Positions 1-7,802 are shown, counted from the stretch's first letter. The stretch: 21,742 bases of DNA from Dehalococcoidales bacterium (GCA_012520835.1 JAAYNN010000080.1:1-21742), one strand, 5' to 3'. Notes: generated by a model from the sequence alone, not told the origin. Numbers and translations: made by a program.

Positions 1-197
1 AATGCCTCTTTGATATCCGCTACCAGCCCCGGCTCATATTCGATGGTAGTTACACCGGCGGTGGAGCCGGGAACAAAGACGGTCACATTGCCGTTTTTAA
101 TGTTGGATTTAGATACAATCGCTTCGACATGGTGCGTAATGTTCACAACATCGCACACGCCGCTGGTTTTCAGGCTTATAGTTTCTGTTATTATCAT
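1..197 (-). CDS. yjbQ: YjbQ/UPF0047 family protein (5' part only; runs off the window)
   Basis: The first 65 codons read on the minus strand from an ATG at 197, preceded by a GGAGG ribosome site at 204-208. The translation begins MIITETISLKTSG and contains VVNITHHVEAIV and VFVPGSTAGVTTIEYEPGL, which matches the start of the YjbQ (UPF0047) family. In this family the usual HTTA segment is often replaced by GSTAG, as here. YjbQ proteins are small (about 130-140 residues), trimeric and cytosolic, and have been linked to a secondary thiamine-phosphate synthase activity; the physiological role is unsettled. The C-terminal half, which carries the conserved His and Glu residues, lies outside the window. 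The gene is divergent from the bacterioferritin gene and has its own promoter candidate. Confidence 0.85.
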   Translation of the reverse strand, partial: MIITETISLKTSGVCDVVNITHHVEAIVSKSNIKNGNVTVFVPGSTAGVTTIEYEPGLVADIKEA

Positions 198-258
198 TAT
201 TGACCTCCGTGTAAATAAATTGAAAATTATATTATAGATAGATGTATTGACATAATTG

Positions 259-267
259 ATTATACCA
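259..267 (-). promoter_or_regulatory. Extended -10 promoter candidate for the YjbQ gene
   Basis: Read on the minus strand this is TGGTATAAT, a perfect TATAAT with the TGn extension that lets sigma-70-type polymerase work without a good -35. It lies about 60 nt upstream of the YjbQ ATG. Only a weak TTTCAG sits in the -35 position (281-286). The same nine bases occur upstream of the YgiQ gene. Confidence 0.5.
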
Positions 268-319
268 TTCAAAATAACACTGAAACCCTTATATCAGCAA
301 AAACGACTGAGAATGTAGT

Positions 320-325
320 ATAATG
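320..325 (+). promoter_or_regulatory. Possible -10 element for bacterioferritin
   Basis: A perfect TATAAT lies 68 nt before the bfr start. No convincing -35 sits 16-18 nt upstream and there is no TGn extension, so the call rests on the -10 hexamer alone. I saw no clear Fur-box palindrome around it. Confidence 0.35.
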
Positions 326-393
326 TAGAAAGAAGATCGCGGGTCGTTTGTTATACCAGATTAATATATCAAATAAGGAGGCGAATAAATAGT

Positions 394-861
394 ATGAAAG
401 GTTCAATCAATGTAATTAATATTCTTAACTCACTGTTGGCAGATGAATTGACGGCAATCAATCAATACATGGTGCACGCCGAGATGTGCGAGGACTGGGG
501 ATATGAAAAACTCGGCGATGCTATTGAAAAACGCGCTATAGAAGAAATGAAACACGCTGAAAAACTTATCAGTCGCATACTTTTTCTCGAGGGAATTCCG
601 ATTGTCAGCAATCTGAAGGAAATCAGGATTGGTTCCGATGTGCAGAAGATATTTGCCAACGACCACCTGGCGGAAGAGGATGCTATTAGGGCATATAATG
701 AAGCTATTGCGGCCTGTGCTGCGGAAAAAGATTTTGCTACCCGTAGATTGCTCCAGGAAATCCTTCAGGACGAAGACAGCCATATCGACGGCATCGAAGA
801 AGTACAGGACGGAATCAGCCAGATGGGCATACAGATATTCCTTTCAGCCCAGCTGAAGTAA
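394..861 (+). CDS. bfr: Bacterioferritin (haem-binding ferritin)
   Basis: A 155-residue protein of the usual bacterioferritin length (about 158). Bacterioferritins form 24-subunit cytosolic shells that oxidise Fe(II) and store it as ferric mineral, protecting against iron and peroxide. Every di-iron ferroxidase residue of the E. coli protein is present at the same number: Glu18, Glu51, His54, Glu94, Glu127 and His130. Met52, the haem ligand shared by two subunits, is also present (EEMKHAE at 50-56). It should therefore be a true haem-containing Bfr rather than a ferritin. The start is the ATG at 394, with AAGGAGG at 375-381; the 12-nt spacing is slightly long. It appears to be a single-gene unit, closed by the hairpin at 876-904. 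No bacterioferritin-associated ferredoxin gene is adjacent. Confidence 0.95.
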   Translation: MKGSINVINILNSLLADELTAINQYMVHAEMCEDWGYEKLGDAIEKRAIEEMKHAEKLISRILFLEGIPIVSNLKEIRIGSDVQKIFANDHLAEEDAIRAYNEAIAACAAEKDFATRRLLQEILQDEDSHIDGIEEVQDGISQMGIQIFLSAQLK

Positions 862-875
862 GCTGTGTTTACCAC

Positions 876-904
876 ATGCCCCGCTGAAATTTTCAGCGGG
901 GCAT
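876..904 (+). terminator. Perfect 14-bp hairpin after bfr
   Basis: Arms 876-889 and 891-904 are perfect reverse complements around a single central base, with the GC-rich core GCCCCGC. The centre can open to give a normal loop. It starts 15 nt after the bfr stop. The following tract (CGGTTTCTTC) is only moderately T-rich, so termination is likely but perhaps not complete. Confidence 0.75.
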
Positions 905-979
905 CGGTTTCTTCATAAGCAGTCTATTATCCTGAAAGTAAATCCAAAATGATTTACACTTATGACGCTTGTTTATATT

Positions 980-1008
980 TTGACATTGGGACGATAATAC
1001 TCTAAACT
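980..1008 (+). promoter_or_regulatory. Sigma-70-type promoter candidate for the FxLYD-repeat gene
   Basis: Consensus TTGACA at 980-985, a 17-nt spacer, and TAAACT (4/6 match) at 1003-1008. Transcription would start near 1015, about 18 nt before the AAGGAGG ribosome site. Confidence 0.5.
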
Positions 1009-1051
1009 CAAAAACGAAAATGTACTACTCTCAAGGAGGCATAAAGTAATT

Positions 1052-1987
1052 ATGGAAAACACAGAAAAAAACGCTGAGCAAATCCAAGATGATACCGGTC
1101 CGGCTGTTCCGGAAGAAAATAAAATTGCCATCCTGGGACATAATATATTCAGTGAAGATAACGAAGACGGCGGAAGTAATCTGGTAATAGAGCTCAATAT
1201 TAAAAATGTGATGAAACTGACGGTAGGGAGTGTCGTTTTCGAGGCTATTTTTACAGACAAGGATGGAAATGTCCTCGATGCCGTAGAGCAGAAAGTAACC
1301 AGTTTAGCACCTGACGTCAGCCGCACAGTACGACTGGTTTACAAGGTGGATGCAACTAAACCGCTTGAAAACTATAATGTGCAGGTAAGGGATATGGTAA
1401 TGGTTCCTGAATCTGTTGCCTGCGGCAACGAAATGGTTACAGTCACCAAGCATAATTTAAAATATTTTGATAATGCAATTTTAGAAGGTGTCGAGTGCGG
1501 TATTCAAAATGTTTCCGATAAGGATATCGCTACACTGATTATGGAATGTACCTTCTTCGACGGTGAAGGCAATATTTTAAAAGTAATAAAACATAAGGAA
1601 ACGAATTTACTGTCCGGTAACAGCCGCGGAATAATGATACCACCGCCGGCAGATGCTCCGGCTTTTCTGATAAGCAGCTATAATATCAGAGTTTTACGCG
1701 CCATAACGACTGACGTCGAAAAAGTACAGATTATAAAAGATGAGATTAGAACCCTGGGTGATGCGAAGGAAGTTACACTAAGCTGTAAAAATATCAGCGC
1801 TGAGAAAACAGATGCCGCTGTCATTGTAAAATTTCTAAATGATGCCGCGGAAGTTATCGGAATAAAGGTCATTCCGGTAAAGGACCTGGAACCGGGAAGC
1901 ACCCGCCAGTTTAACGTTTCCTTTCAACCCCTGCCCGGCGACTATGTAAAAAACCACGAGGTTTCAGCAGGAGATCTGGTGGAATAA
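1052..1987 (+). CDS. Cytoplasmic protein with three FxLYD-like beta modules, function unknown
   Basis: A 311-residue protein with no signal peptide or membrane segment and an acidic, low-complexity N-terminus (residues 1-25). Three successive segments, roughly 42-115, 142-218 and 239-292, share one pattern: a strand ending in (K/Q)N(V/I), a second strand, a D-x-x-G-x-(V/I)-L or related turn, a T-x-L-x-P/S-G turn, and a closing strand. Examples are FTDKDGNVLDAV, FFDGEGNILKVI and FLNDAAEVIGIKV. This is the look of the FxLYD/DUF3426-type immunoglobulin-like fold, which is usually extracytoplasmic; here there is no export signal. The start at 1052 is supported by AAGGAGG at 1033-1039. It sits between terminators and so is probably monocistronic. 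I do not recognise a specific function. Confidence 0.8.
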   Translation: MENTEKNAEQIQDDTGPAVPEENKIAILGHNIFSEDNEDGGSNLVIELNIKNVMKLTVGSVVFEAIFTDKDGNVLDAVEQKVTSLAPDVSRTVRLVYKVDATKPLENYNVQVRDMVMVPESVACGNEMVTVTKHNLKYFDNAILEGVECGIQNVSDKDIATLIMECTFFDGEGNILKVIKHKETNLLSGNSRGIMIPPPADAPAFLISSYNIRVLRAITTDVEKVQIIKDEIRTLGDAKEVTLSCKNISAEKTDAAVIVKFLNDAAEVIGIKVIPVKDLEPGSTRQFNVSFQPLPGDYVKNHEVSAGDLVE

Positions 1988-2039
1988 AGCGGAAAACCGA
2001 TTTAATTGACTGGATTGAAGTAATCTATAGATTATAGAG

Positions 2040-2081
2040 TCCCAGTATAGAACTTTAGAACTATACTGGGATTGTTTTATT
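2040..2081 (+). terminator. Rho-independent terminator after the FxLYD-repeat gene
   Basis: A perfect 11-bp stem, TCCCAGTATAG (2040-2050) with CTATACTGGGA (2061-2071), a 10-nt loop, then ATTGTTTTATT. It lies about 50 nt after the stop codon and is the clearest simple terminator in the window. Confidence 0.8.
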
Positions 2082-2271
2082 CTCTTATAAAGCCTATCAA
2101 AACGCAAACGGATGTCAAAATACATCAGCCTTCTTAAAAGTTCTTCTTTTACGTCACCTGGAATCGGGTGTCCAAGTGATTCTGTGTGAAAACTATTATT
2201 TACAATCAAGCGCATATTATAAATTAATGCCGGTATCAAAAATTTTTTATACACTCACGTTTAGACCGGAC

Positions 2272-2300
2272 TTGGCAAATTTTAAAACATGGAGTACAAT
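2272..2300 (+). promoter_or_regulatory. Promoter candidate for the zinc-ribbon gene
   Basis: TTGGCA (5/6) at 2272-2277, a 17-nt spacer and TACAAT (5/6) at 2295-2300. The expected start near 2307 leaves a leader of about 59 nt. A second consensus TTGACA lies at 2311-2316, but no good -10 follows it. Confidence 0.55.
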
Positions 2301-2365
2301 AGAGGCTTTGTTGACAATTTTTCGTAGAGTTAACAATGAACTTTATTTGTAGGAGCAATGGTTAA

Positions 2366-2548
2366 ATGCGCAAGAACAAGGCAAAATACTGCCCGAAGTG
2401 TGGCAGCAAGAGTCTGTATTTGGAAAACGATGAAGGAATACTCTCCGAACACTGTTTTCTGTGCGGATATGAGGTTTTAGTGAACGGGATACAATCTATC
2501 GGTGATATAGAAAAGCTTGCCGAACTTGTTGAACAATCTGCCGGCTAA
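2366..2548 (+). CDS. Small zinc-ribbon protein (60 aa)
   Basis: The N-terminal half carries two Cys pairs, CPKCG (Cys9, Cys12) and CFLCG (Cys30, Cys33), spaced as in a rubredoxin-knuckle zinc ribbon. The basic start MRKNKAKYC is followed by an acidic helical tail. Such ribbons bind one zinc and occur in small nucleic-acid-binding or adaptor proteins, so the fold says little about function. The ATG at 2366 has AGGAG at 2351-2355 with 10-nt spacing; an earlier ATG at 2358 is in another frame and too close to the ribosome site. A short GCCGG/CCGGC hairpin overlaps the stop (2540-2557) with no T-run. It faces the EAL gene convergently. Confidence 0.8.
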   Translation: MRKNKAKYCPKCGSKSLYLENDEGILSEHCFLCGYEVLVNGIQSIGDIEKLAELVEQSAG

Positions 2549-2802
2549 CTAACCGGCTGCTAATAGAGCATCAGTACATATTTACAGTACACTGACTACG
2601 GGATATTAATACATCTGTTGAAATTCCGAAGGTGTTTTTTTACCCATTTTTGTCGATAATCTTATTGTAAAATCGAGTCTACTATCAGCAAAAAGATTGA
2701 TTGCAAATTGACGGGCTTGCAGGATTGCCTGCATGATGTCCTGTGTCTTATATCGTTGTGCGTATAGGATTATATGGGGCGAGGGGTTGTCAAAATTTTA
2801 CA
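2549..2802. other. Convergent intergenic region, 254 bp
   Basis: It lies between the 3' ends of the zinc-ribbon and GGDEF/EAL genes. I see a TGCAGG-ATTG-CCTGCA hairpin (2718-2733), a T7 run near 2635 and a repeated CAGTACA word (from about 2571 and 2585). No open frame with a ribosome site and no classical terminator was found for either gene. Confidence 0.5.
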
Positions 2803-5800
2803 TCATTCCTTTTTAAGGAATTCTTCCAGTGCTTCTGCCGATAAAGGCCTTGAAAAATAGTATCCCTGTATTTCATCGCAATATAAAGCTCTCATAAAAT
2901 CCAGCTGCTCCTTGGTTTCCACACCTTCGGCTGTAATATCCGCCATGAGAGCTTTCGCCAATGAAACAATCACTTTTGCTATAACAGTTTTTTTCCTTTC
3001 CAAAGTGATATCGTCTATAATGCTTTTGTCTATTTTTATTCTGTTAAAAGGTACCATCTCCAAACGATGTAATGATGAATACCCCTTGCCGAAATCATCT
3101 ATGGCAATATTTATCCCTATCTCTTTCAATTTGGATAGCTTTTTAATTGCATCCGAAAAGTTTTTAGACAACATGCTTTCTGTAATTTCCAGCTCAATAT
3201 ATTTCGGATCTACCCGGCTTTCCTCTATAAGTTTTGAAACGTTAGAAACAAAAGTTTCCTTTTTGAGTTGTACAACCGATAGGTTTATAGAAAAGCGAAG
3301 AGGCGGAAACCCCTTTGCAATAAGCCTATTATGCTCTTGGAGCGCTTGTTCCAGCACCCAGAGCCCCACATCATGAATCAATCCCGTTTGCTCAAGCATG
3401 GGTATAAATGTATCTGGCGGTATTCTTTTTTTGTCGTCATAATTCCATCTGAGCAGGGCTTCAACCCCGACTGTTTTTCCCGTGCTGCAGCTAATCTGAG
3501 GCTGAAACTCCAGATAAAACTCTTCATTCTGCATCGACTTAAAAAGCCTGTTCGTGAGCAAAGTATTTTCCTTAATACGGTTTTTTAGCTGCTCAGAACA
3601 AAAAACGATCTTATTGTCAGAAGATTTCGCTTCATAGCCTGCCAAATCGGCATTCTTCAAAAGAGTATCCACATCTCTTCCGTCATTCGGATACACGGCT
3701 ACGCCTACAGTGGGAGTAACAAATAATGCATCTATTCCTTCCTTGGGTAGTATAGGATCAGAAAAAGCATCAACTATTTTATTGGCACATTCATATACCT
3801 GCTCAGCAGTTTCCGCAACAGGCATAACAATAATAAATTTTCCTGTATCAATCCTTGACAGACTGCATCCTTCCTTCATCAGAGTTTTAAGAATTGATGC
3901 CGATTCCTTTACTATTTGCTCTCCTATATTATGGCCGAAGGTATCATTAATCATCCTTAGATTGTCCAGCTCAATATCAAAAAGCCATAATTTCTCTGAT
4001 TCTTTTCTGTCATGCAGAGTTTGCTCGATGATTCTTCTAAGCATATTCCTGTTCCCTAATTCTGTAACCTCATCAAAATAGGCGGAATGATATAACTTTT
4101 CTTCGTACAGGATCTTTTTTCTTGTATCTCCCAGTATATTTGCGATAATTCCTAAAAAGTATACCTGCTTTCCCCTGACCTGCAATTTAGCCTTTTTACG
4201 ATCTTCAACGACAAGCATTCCAATCAATTTATTCTCGAGTATTATTGGCAATGCATAATAAGAATTTATGCCCCTTGATGCGAAGAAATTTCTTTCCTCT
4301 CCACCTTCGTCAAAGGGGATGCTTTCGATGTCTACGCATCCTACGGGCTGTTTCGCAGCAATCAGAGACTTAGCCATGGGCAAGGCTGCTGTTTTAACTT
4401 TCATTCCCGAGGAAAAAGGTAGTGATTCAACAGATCCATCTCTGGTATGCGCATTAACAATCGTTGCATCTTCGTAATCCGCACTGAAATCAACCAAATA
4501 TCCCTGATCAAAATCGAGTGTTTCAGCAGATAGTTTAAACATTTCATCGATTTTCTCTCGCGCATTTTCATTGTTAACCGAAATAAATTTGGTTGAAATT
4601 TTTTCAAGCACTTCCTGTTCTTTGGTAAATCTTTGATATCCCTGCAGCTTTGAAATATATTCTCTCGCCAGATATCGCACGGCAACAAAAGTAAGTATAA
4701 TAATAATCATTCTTGCCAAATACTCAGCATTATCGATGGTGACAGAAACTTCCGGGGAAATAATCCCAACAACACCCTGGATTATCAGGGTTGCCGCCAA
4801 AAAGAGGAACGCGAGGATCCTGCGATTAAGAACAACGGTATACAGAAGAAATATGGTGTACACTGCCCATACTGTTACTGCTCCCCTATCGATTTCTGTA
4901 ATTATGAAAAAAGTCATACCCACTATGCTTATTATCAGGAAGAGGGCATCCTGAATAGCATATTTTTTTACTGCCCACGGTATAAACCTTAAACATATAC
5001 CACAAATCAACACAGCTAAAGCGAGTGAAAGCTCTGTTGCTAGATTCCCTTCCGCAATAAAATATCCTGCATAAAAAGATCCCGCGGCACCAATTGTAAA
5101 TATGGCTGCTGCCGTTTCAAACAAACGCAATCGGCCTTCTTCCGGGAAAATGCCGGAATCCGAAGGCATAAATTCTAATCTGGGTCTTTCAATAAGAAAA
5201 CCGAATTTTTGCAATGTTATAAACAAAAATATTGCGGGGAAAAGCATAAGCACAATTGCAAATTTAGGAAGCTGCGTTAATCCCAGAACACCGGGTAAAA
5301 TATCCGTTAACGATCCCACAATAAGAGGAAGCATTATGGATATTAAGAAGTAGTTTATATACCGTTTCAGGGGGTTATGAGGTTCAATTTTTTTCCACCA
5401 GCGAATAAGTAATATAACAGCAACGGCTGTATATGTGATATAGAATATGTTAATCCAGGCCTGCCCAATATTGGCGGGAAGCAAATTCCTCCATCCGAAG
5501 ATGGATGGCACCATTTCATATTGTTTCTCTGCCAAAAATCCAAAGGGTGCAAACAGGATTATATTTATAAAAGTGGGCAAATAGAAGATAATAATTTTGC
5601 TTAGTTTATTTAATTGAAATTTGTGCTTTGTCAGGATTAACGTAAAGTGGAGTAAAAGAACATGAAAAAACCCCCAGCCAAAAACAGATAAACACCGCCA
5701 GAAAGCACTCGACTCCGCCGTCGGGGCTGAGTTTGAAATGGAAATTGTAAATGACCAAACTGCCAATGAGCTTGTTACTAATAGAAATAACCTGCTGGTG

Positions 5801-5898
5801 TTGTTTTTTACGTTAGTAGCTATTACATGTGCACCAAATATCATGTAAAAACAACCGCAGACAAAGTACACAGTTGACACAAGCAAGCTATATTCCAT
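2803..5898 (-). CDS. Membrane sensor with GAF, degenerate GGDEF and intact EAL domains (probable c-di-GMP phosphodiesterase)
   Basis: A 1031-residue protein. The first ~230 residues have seven hydrophobic spans, like the 7TM sensor unit at the start of some histidine kinases. A further six spans lie at about 260-412, giving roughly 13 in all. A GAF-like domain covers about 445-595, GGDEF about 605-770 and EAL about 785-1031. The GGDEF signature is lost (DTGKF at 684-688), so cyclase activity is not expected; in such proteins the domain often binds GTP as a regulator. The EAL domain keeps EALLRW (813-818), Asn872, Glu904, the DDFG pair (934-935), Lys955, Glu991 and QGYYFSRP (1011-1018). It should therefore hydrolyse c-di-GMP to pGpG. 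The ATG at 5898 follows a GGGGATGAG ribosome site and a leader hairpin. The ligand of the membrane sensor is unknown. Confidence 0.9.
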   Translation of the reverse strand: MEYSLLVSTVYFVCGCFYMIFGAHVIATNVKNNTSRLFLLVTSSLAVWSFTISISNSAPTAESSAFWRCLSVFGWGFFHVLLLHFTLILTKHKFQLNKLSKIIIFYLPTFINIILFAPFGFLAEKQYEMVPSIFGWRNLLPANIGQAWINIFYITYTAVAVILLIRWWKKIEPHNPLKRYINYFLISIMLPLIVGSLTDILPGVLGLTQLPKFAIVLMLFPAIFLFITLQKFGFLIERPRLEFMPSDSGIFPEEGRLRLFETAAAIFTIGAAGSFYAGYFIAEGNLATELSLALAVLICGICLRFIPWAVKKYAIQDALFLIISIVGMTFFIITEIDRGAVTVWAVYTIFLLYTVVLNRRILAFLFLAATLIIQGVVGIISPEVSVTIDNAEYLARMIIIILTFVAVRYLAREYISKLQGYQRFTKEQEVLEKISTKFISVNNENAREKIDEMFKLSAETLDFDQGYLVDFSADYEDATIVNAHTRDGSVESLPFSSGMKVKTAALPMAKSLIAAKQPVGCVDIESIPFDEGGEERNFFASRGINSYYALPIILENKLIGMLVVEDRKKAKLQVRGKQVYFLGIIANILGDTRKKILYEEKLYHSAYFDEVTELGNRNMLRRIIEQTLHDRKESEKLWLFDIELDNLRMINDTFGHNIGEQIVKESASILKTLMKEGCSLSRIDTGKFIIVMPVAETAEQVYECANKIVDAFSDPILPKEGIDALFVTPTVGVAVYPNDGRDVDTLLKNADLAGYEAKSSDNKIVFCSEQLKNRIKENTLLTNRLFKSMQNEEFYLEFQPQISCSTGKTVGVEALLRWNYDDKKRIPPDTFIPMLEQTGLIHDVGLWVLEQALQEHNRLIAKGFPPLRFSINLSVVQLKKETFVSNVSKLIEESRVDPKYIELEITESMLSKNFSDAIKKLSKLKEIGINIAIDDFGKGYSSLHRLEMVPFNRIKIDKSIIDDITLERKKTVIAKVIVSLAKALMADITAEGVETKEQLDFMRALYCDEIQGYYFSRPLSAEALEEFLKKE

Positions 5899-5910
5899 AA
5901 TCTCATCCCC

Positions 5911-5942
5911 AATAACAGGGCTTTTGTTAAATCCCTGTTATT
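5911..5942 (-). promoter_or_regulatory. Leader hairpin next to the EAL-gene ribosome site
   Basis: Perfect 10-bp inverted repeat, AATAACAGGG (5911-5920) and CCCTGTTATT (5933-5942), with a 12-nt loop. On the mRNA it ends exactly where the GGGGATGAG ribosome site begins (5901-5910). No T-run follows, so it is not a terminator. I compared it with the c-di-GMP-I riboswitch core and found no match. It could tune translation or mRNA stability. Confidence 0.55.
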
Positions 5943-6022
5943 GTAAGTGTCTCCCCGTTCCGTTTTTTAAGCAAGTTCGTCATTTTTTCGTATATCTATT
6001 TTGAGGGTTCACGCTCATTATC

Positions 6023-6050
6023 ATTATATAATACCACGCAACTAATTCAA
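6023..6050 (-). promoter_or_regulatory. Promoter of the GGDEF/EAL gene
   Basis: On the minus strand TTGAAT (6045-6050), a 16-nt spacer and a perfect TATAAT (6023-6028). The start would be near 6016, giving a leader of about 118 nt. This suggests the phosphodiesterase gene is transcribed separately from the cyclase gene upstream. Confidence 0.6.
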
Positions 6051-6058
6051 CATCTTCT

Positions 6059-7576
6059 TTAGTTTACATCACTGGAGCATACATGTGCATTAAAATTTGA
6101 ATAAGTATATTCGCCTGCGTCGTTAAGAAGCGCATAGCCGTTCTTGCCCCGGCGCTTGGCCTCATACATTGCGTCATCGGCGCTTCTATAGAGTTCCGTG
6201 AAGGTCACCCCCTGCTCCGGGTACATCGCGATACCTACGCTGGCCGAAACGCAGAAGGTAGTATCATTGAGACGGTAGGCATTTGAAAAAAGTTCACCGA
6301 TCTTTTTCATCTTGGCTAAGGGTGCTTTTTTATCCGTGCAGTGAGCCATGAATACGAAGAATTCATCTCCGCCGAGACGCCCGACAATATCGCCAGTACG
6401 GAAGATACTGCTCAGCCCGTCCGCCAGACGGGAGAGCGTGGCGTCCCCTTCCATATGGCCGAAGTTATCGTTGATAGCCTTGAAGTTATCTATATCGATA
6501 ATCAATAGCGCGTGTATGTCATGCGCAGGGTCGGAGGCATTGAGCGTTTCACGGATGATACCGTCACAGGCGGCTCTGTTGTATATGCCTGTGAGCTGAT
6601 CCCGTTCAGCCAGCCTTTTGAACTCGCTCTCTTTTTTGCGTGAGAAGGAGCGCCGGATGATAAGCAGACTGAATAATATAACAAGCGCTATAGCTCCGGC
6701 GATATAAATAATCGTTTCAATATTCTCATGAAGAAATTCCGTAAAATTCAGCGTTCCCACATAGTTTCCCAACCATTTCTCCGAGAGAGCGGACAGTGTT
6801 CCGTCACCAGAGACGCTGATGATAGCGTTATTAACCTCCTCAAGAAGCCCGCTCTGACTGGGATGAACGCCGATGCATACATAGTTGTTCAGAAGCGTAG
6901 GGCCGACAGCCTTGATGCCGCTGTCGGGCAGGGAAGCCATAGCGCGCCGCCCCACTGAATAACGCACGATTGCGTAGTCGCATTCACCATCCTGGAGCGA
7001 TGCAAAAACCTCAGAAATCGATGCGTATTCTGTTGTATTCTCCATAAGCCGGTAGGGCTTTAAAAAGCCTGAAATGCAGCCGGTTCCCTCCAGTACAGCC
7101 AGACGTTTCCCATAAAGCTCTCCGATCTTGGTGTAGGGAGCAGTACCGAAAGCCACAAACTGGTCGTTGACCAGCGGAATGGAAAGCAGCAGACCGGAGG
7201 ATTCCTCGGAAGAATAGGCCGCGGTCAGGAGAAGATCCGCGCTGCGGTTTTTCAGTGAAGCAAGAGCTTCGCCCCACGGCATCAGCGACAACTCGACATT
7301 GTAGCCCATCCTGTCTGCAAGCTCATAGATTAGCTCCACGTCGTGTCCGCTCGGCGTGGAATTGCTATCATAAAATGTATAAGGGTCGTAATTATAATCA
7401 CCGGATACACGCAGAGTGCGCGAATAACTGTTGTTTGGCTGCTTTTCGATTTTCGGGTTTTGGCTTTCTATGTTATGATTATGCGAAATCAGAAGCGCCG
7501 CGGCGCATGCAATCAGGATAAACAATATGCCGGCCAACAGCCCTGCTATGGTTTTATTAAATTTCTTCGGATGCAC
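6059..7576 (-). CDS. Diguanylate cyclase with periplasmic solute-binding (SBP_bac_3-like) sensor domain
   Basis: A 505-residue protein: a membrane anchor at 10-31, an extracytoplasmic type-3 solute-binding domain at about 54-270, a second membrane span at about 288-307 and a GGDEF domain at about 322-485. The cyclase signature RLGGDEFF (400-407) is intact, as is DIDNFKAINDNFGH (361-374). An RxxD product-inhibition site (RTGD, 393-396) lies five residues before GGDEF. It should make c-di-GMP from two GTP, with feedback control, in response to an amino-acid-like ligand. The start is a GTG at 7576, with an AGAGGT ribosome site at 7585-7590. By eye the gene is richer in G+C than the neighbouring EAL gene. 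The ligand cannot be read from the sequence. Confidence 0.92.
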   Translation of the reverse strand: MHPKKFNKTIAGLLAGILFILIACAAALLISHNHNIESQNPKIEKQPNNSYSRTLRVSGDYNYDPYTFYDSNSTPSGHDVELIYELADRMGYNVELSLMPWGEALASLKNRSADLLLTAAYSSEESSGLLLSIPLVNDQFVAFGTAPYTKIGELYGKRLAVLEGTGCISGFLKPYRLMENTTEYASISEVFASLQDGECDYAIVRYSVGRRAMASLPDSGIKAVGPTLLNNYVCIGVHPSQSGLLEEVNNAIISVSGDGTLSALSEKWLGNYVGTLNFTEFLHENIETIIYIAGAIALVILFSLLIIRRSFSRKKESEFKRLAERDQLTGIYNRAACDGIIRETLNASDPAHDIHALLIIDIDNFKAINDNFGHMEGDATLSRLADGLSSIFRTGDIVGRLGGDEFFVFMAHCTDKKAPLAKMKKIGELFSNAYRLNDTTFCVSASVGIAMYPEQGVTFTELYRSADDAMYEAKRRGKNGYALLNDAGEYTYSNFNAHVCSSDVN

Positions 7577-7612
7577 AGCACCCTACCTCTCATTTTTTTT
7601 ATTTTAAATTTA

Positions 7613-7621
7613 TTTATACCA
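7613..7621 (-). promoter_or_regulatory. Extended -10 promoter candidate for the cyclase gene
   Basis: TGGTATAAA on the minus strand, a TGn-extended -10 with 5/6 match, about 37 nt before the GTG start. An A-run on the plus strand (T-run on this strand) lies just upstream; no consensus -35 is visible. Confidence 0.45.
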
Positions 7622-7802
7622 CATAGCAGGCAAAAAAAAAAGCTTTATCGAATAAATAATACCAATCACCTGTCGGTTGATGCCTTCTGACAATGTTTAT
7701 TCCATGATTTGTTTGAAAGGCGAGTTTTGCTTAAGGCCGAAAAACAGAAATGGCAATGGAAAAATCAATTCAGAGACAGGGCAATTCAGTTAAGCGTTGA
7801 AG

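Larger units (their letters stand above)
1988..2365. other. Gene-poor 378-bp interval
   Basis: This stretch holds a small CTATA-GAT-TATAG inverted repeat (2025-2037), the terminator at 2040-2081, about 190 bases with no clear signal, and the promoter at 2272-2300. A minus-strand frame (2254-1964) is open across it, but it runs through the terminator hairpin and has no ribosome site, so I do not call it a gene. Confidence 0.6.

Noticed and set aside
10..237. Plus-strand 75-codon frame at the left edge
   Set aside because: It is antisense to the YjbQ gene, which has clear family motifs and a GGAGG ribosome site.
1964..2254. Minus-strand 96-codon frame between the FxLYD gene and the zinc-ribbon gene
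   Set aside because: It starts at a GTG with no ribosome site, runs through the terminator hairpin at 2040-2071 and into the end of the FxLYD gene, and matches no family I know.
2803..2821. TTCCTT/AAGGAA inverted repeat at the end of the EAL gene as its terminator
   Set aside because: It overlaps the last codons and the stop, is AT-rich and short, and no T-run follows on the minus strand.
5899..6016. c-di-GMP riboswitch upstream of the EAL gene
   Set aside because: The leader lacks the conserved c-di-GMP-I core and tetraloop/receptor sequences that I could check by eye; only a simple hairpin is supported.
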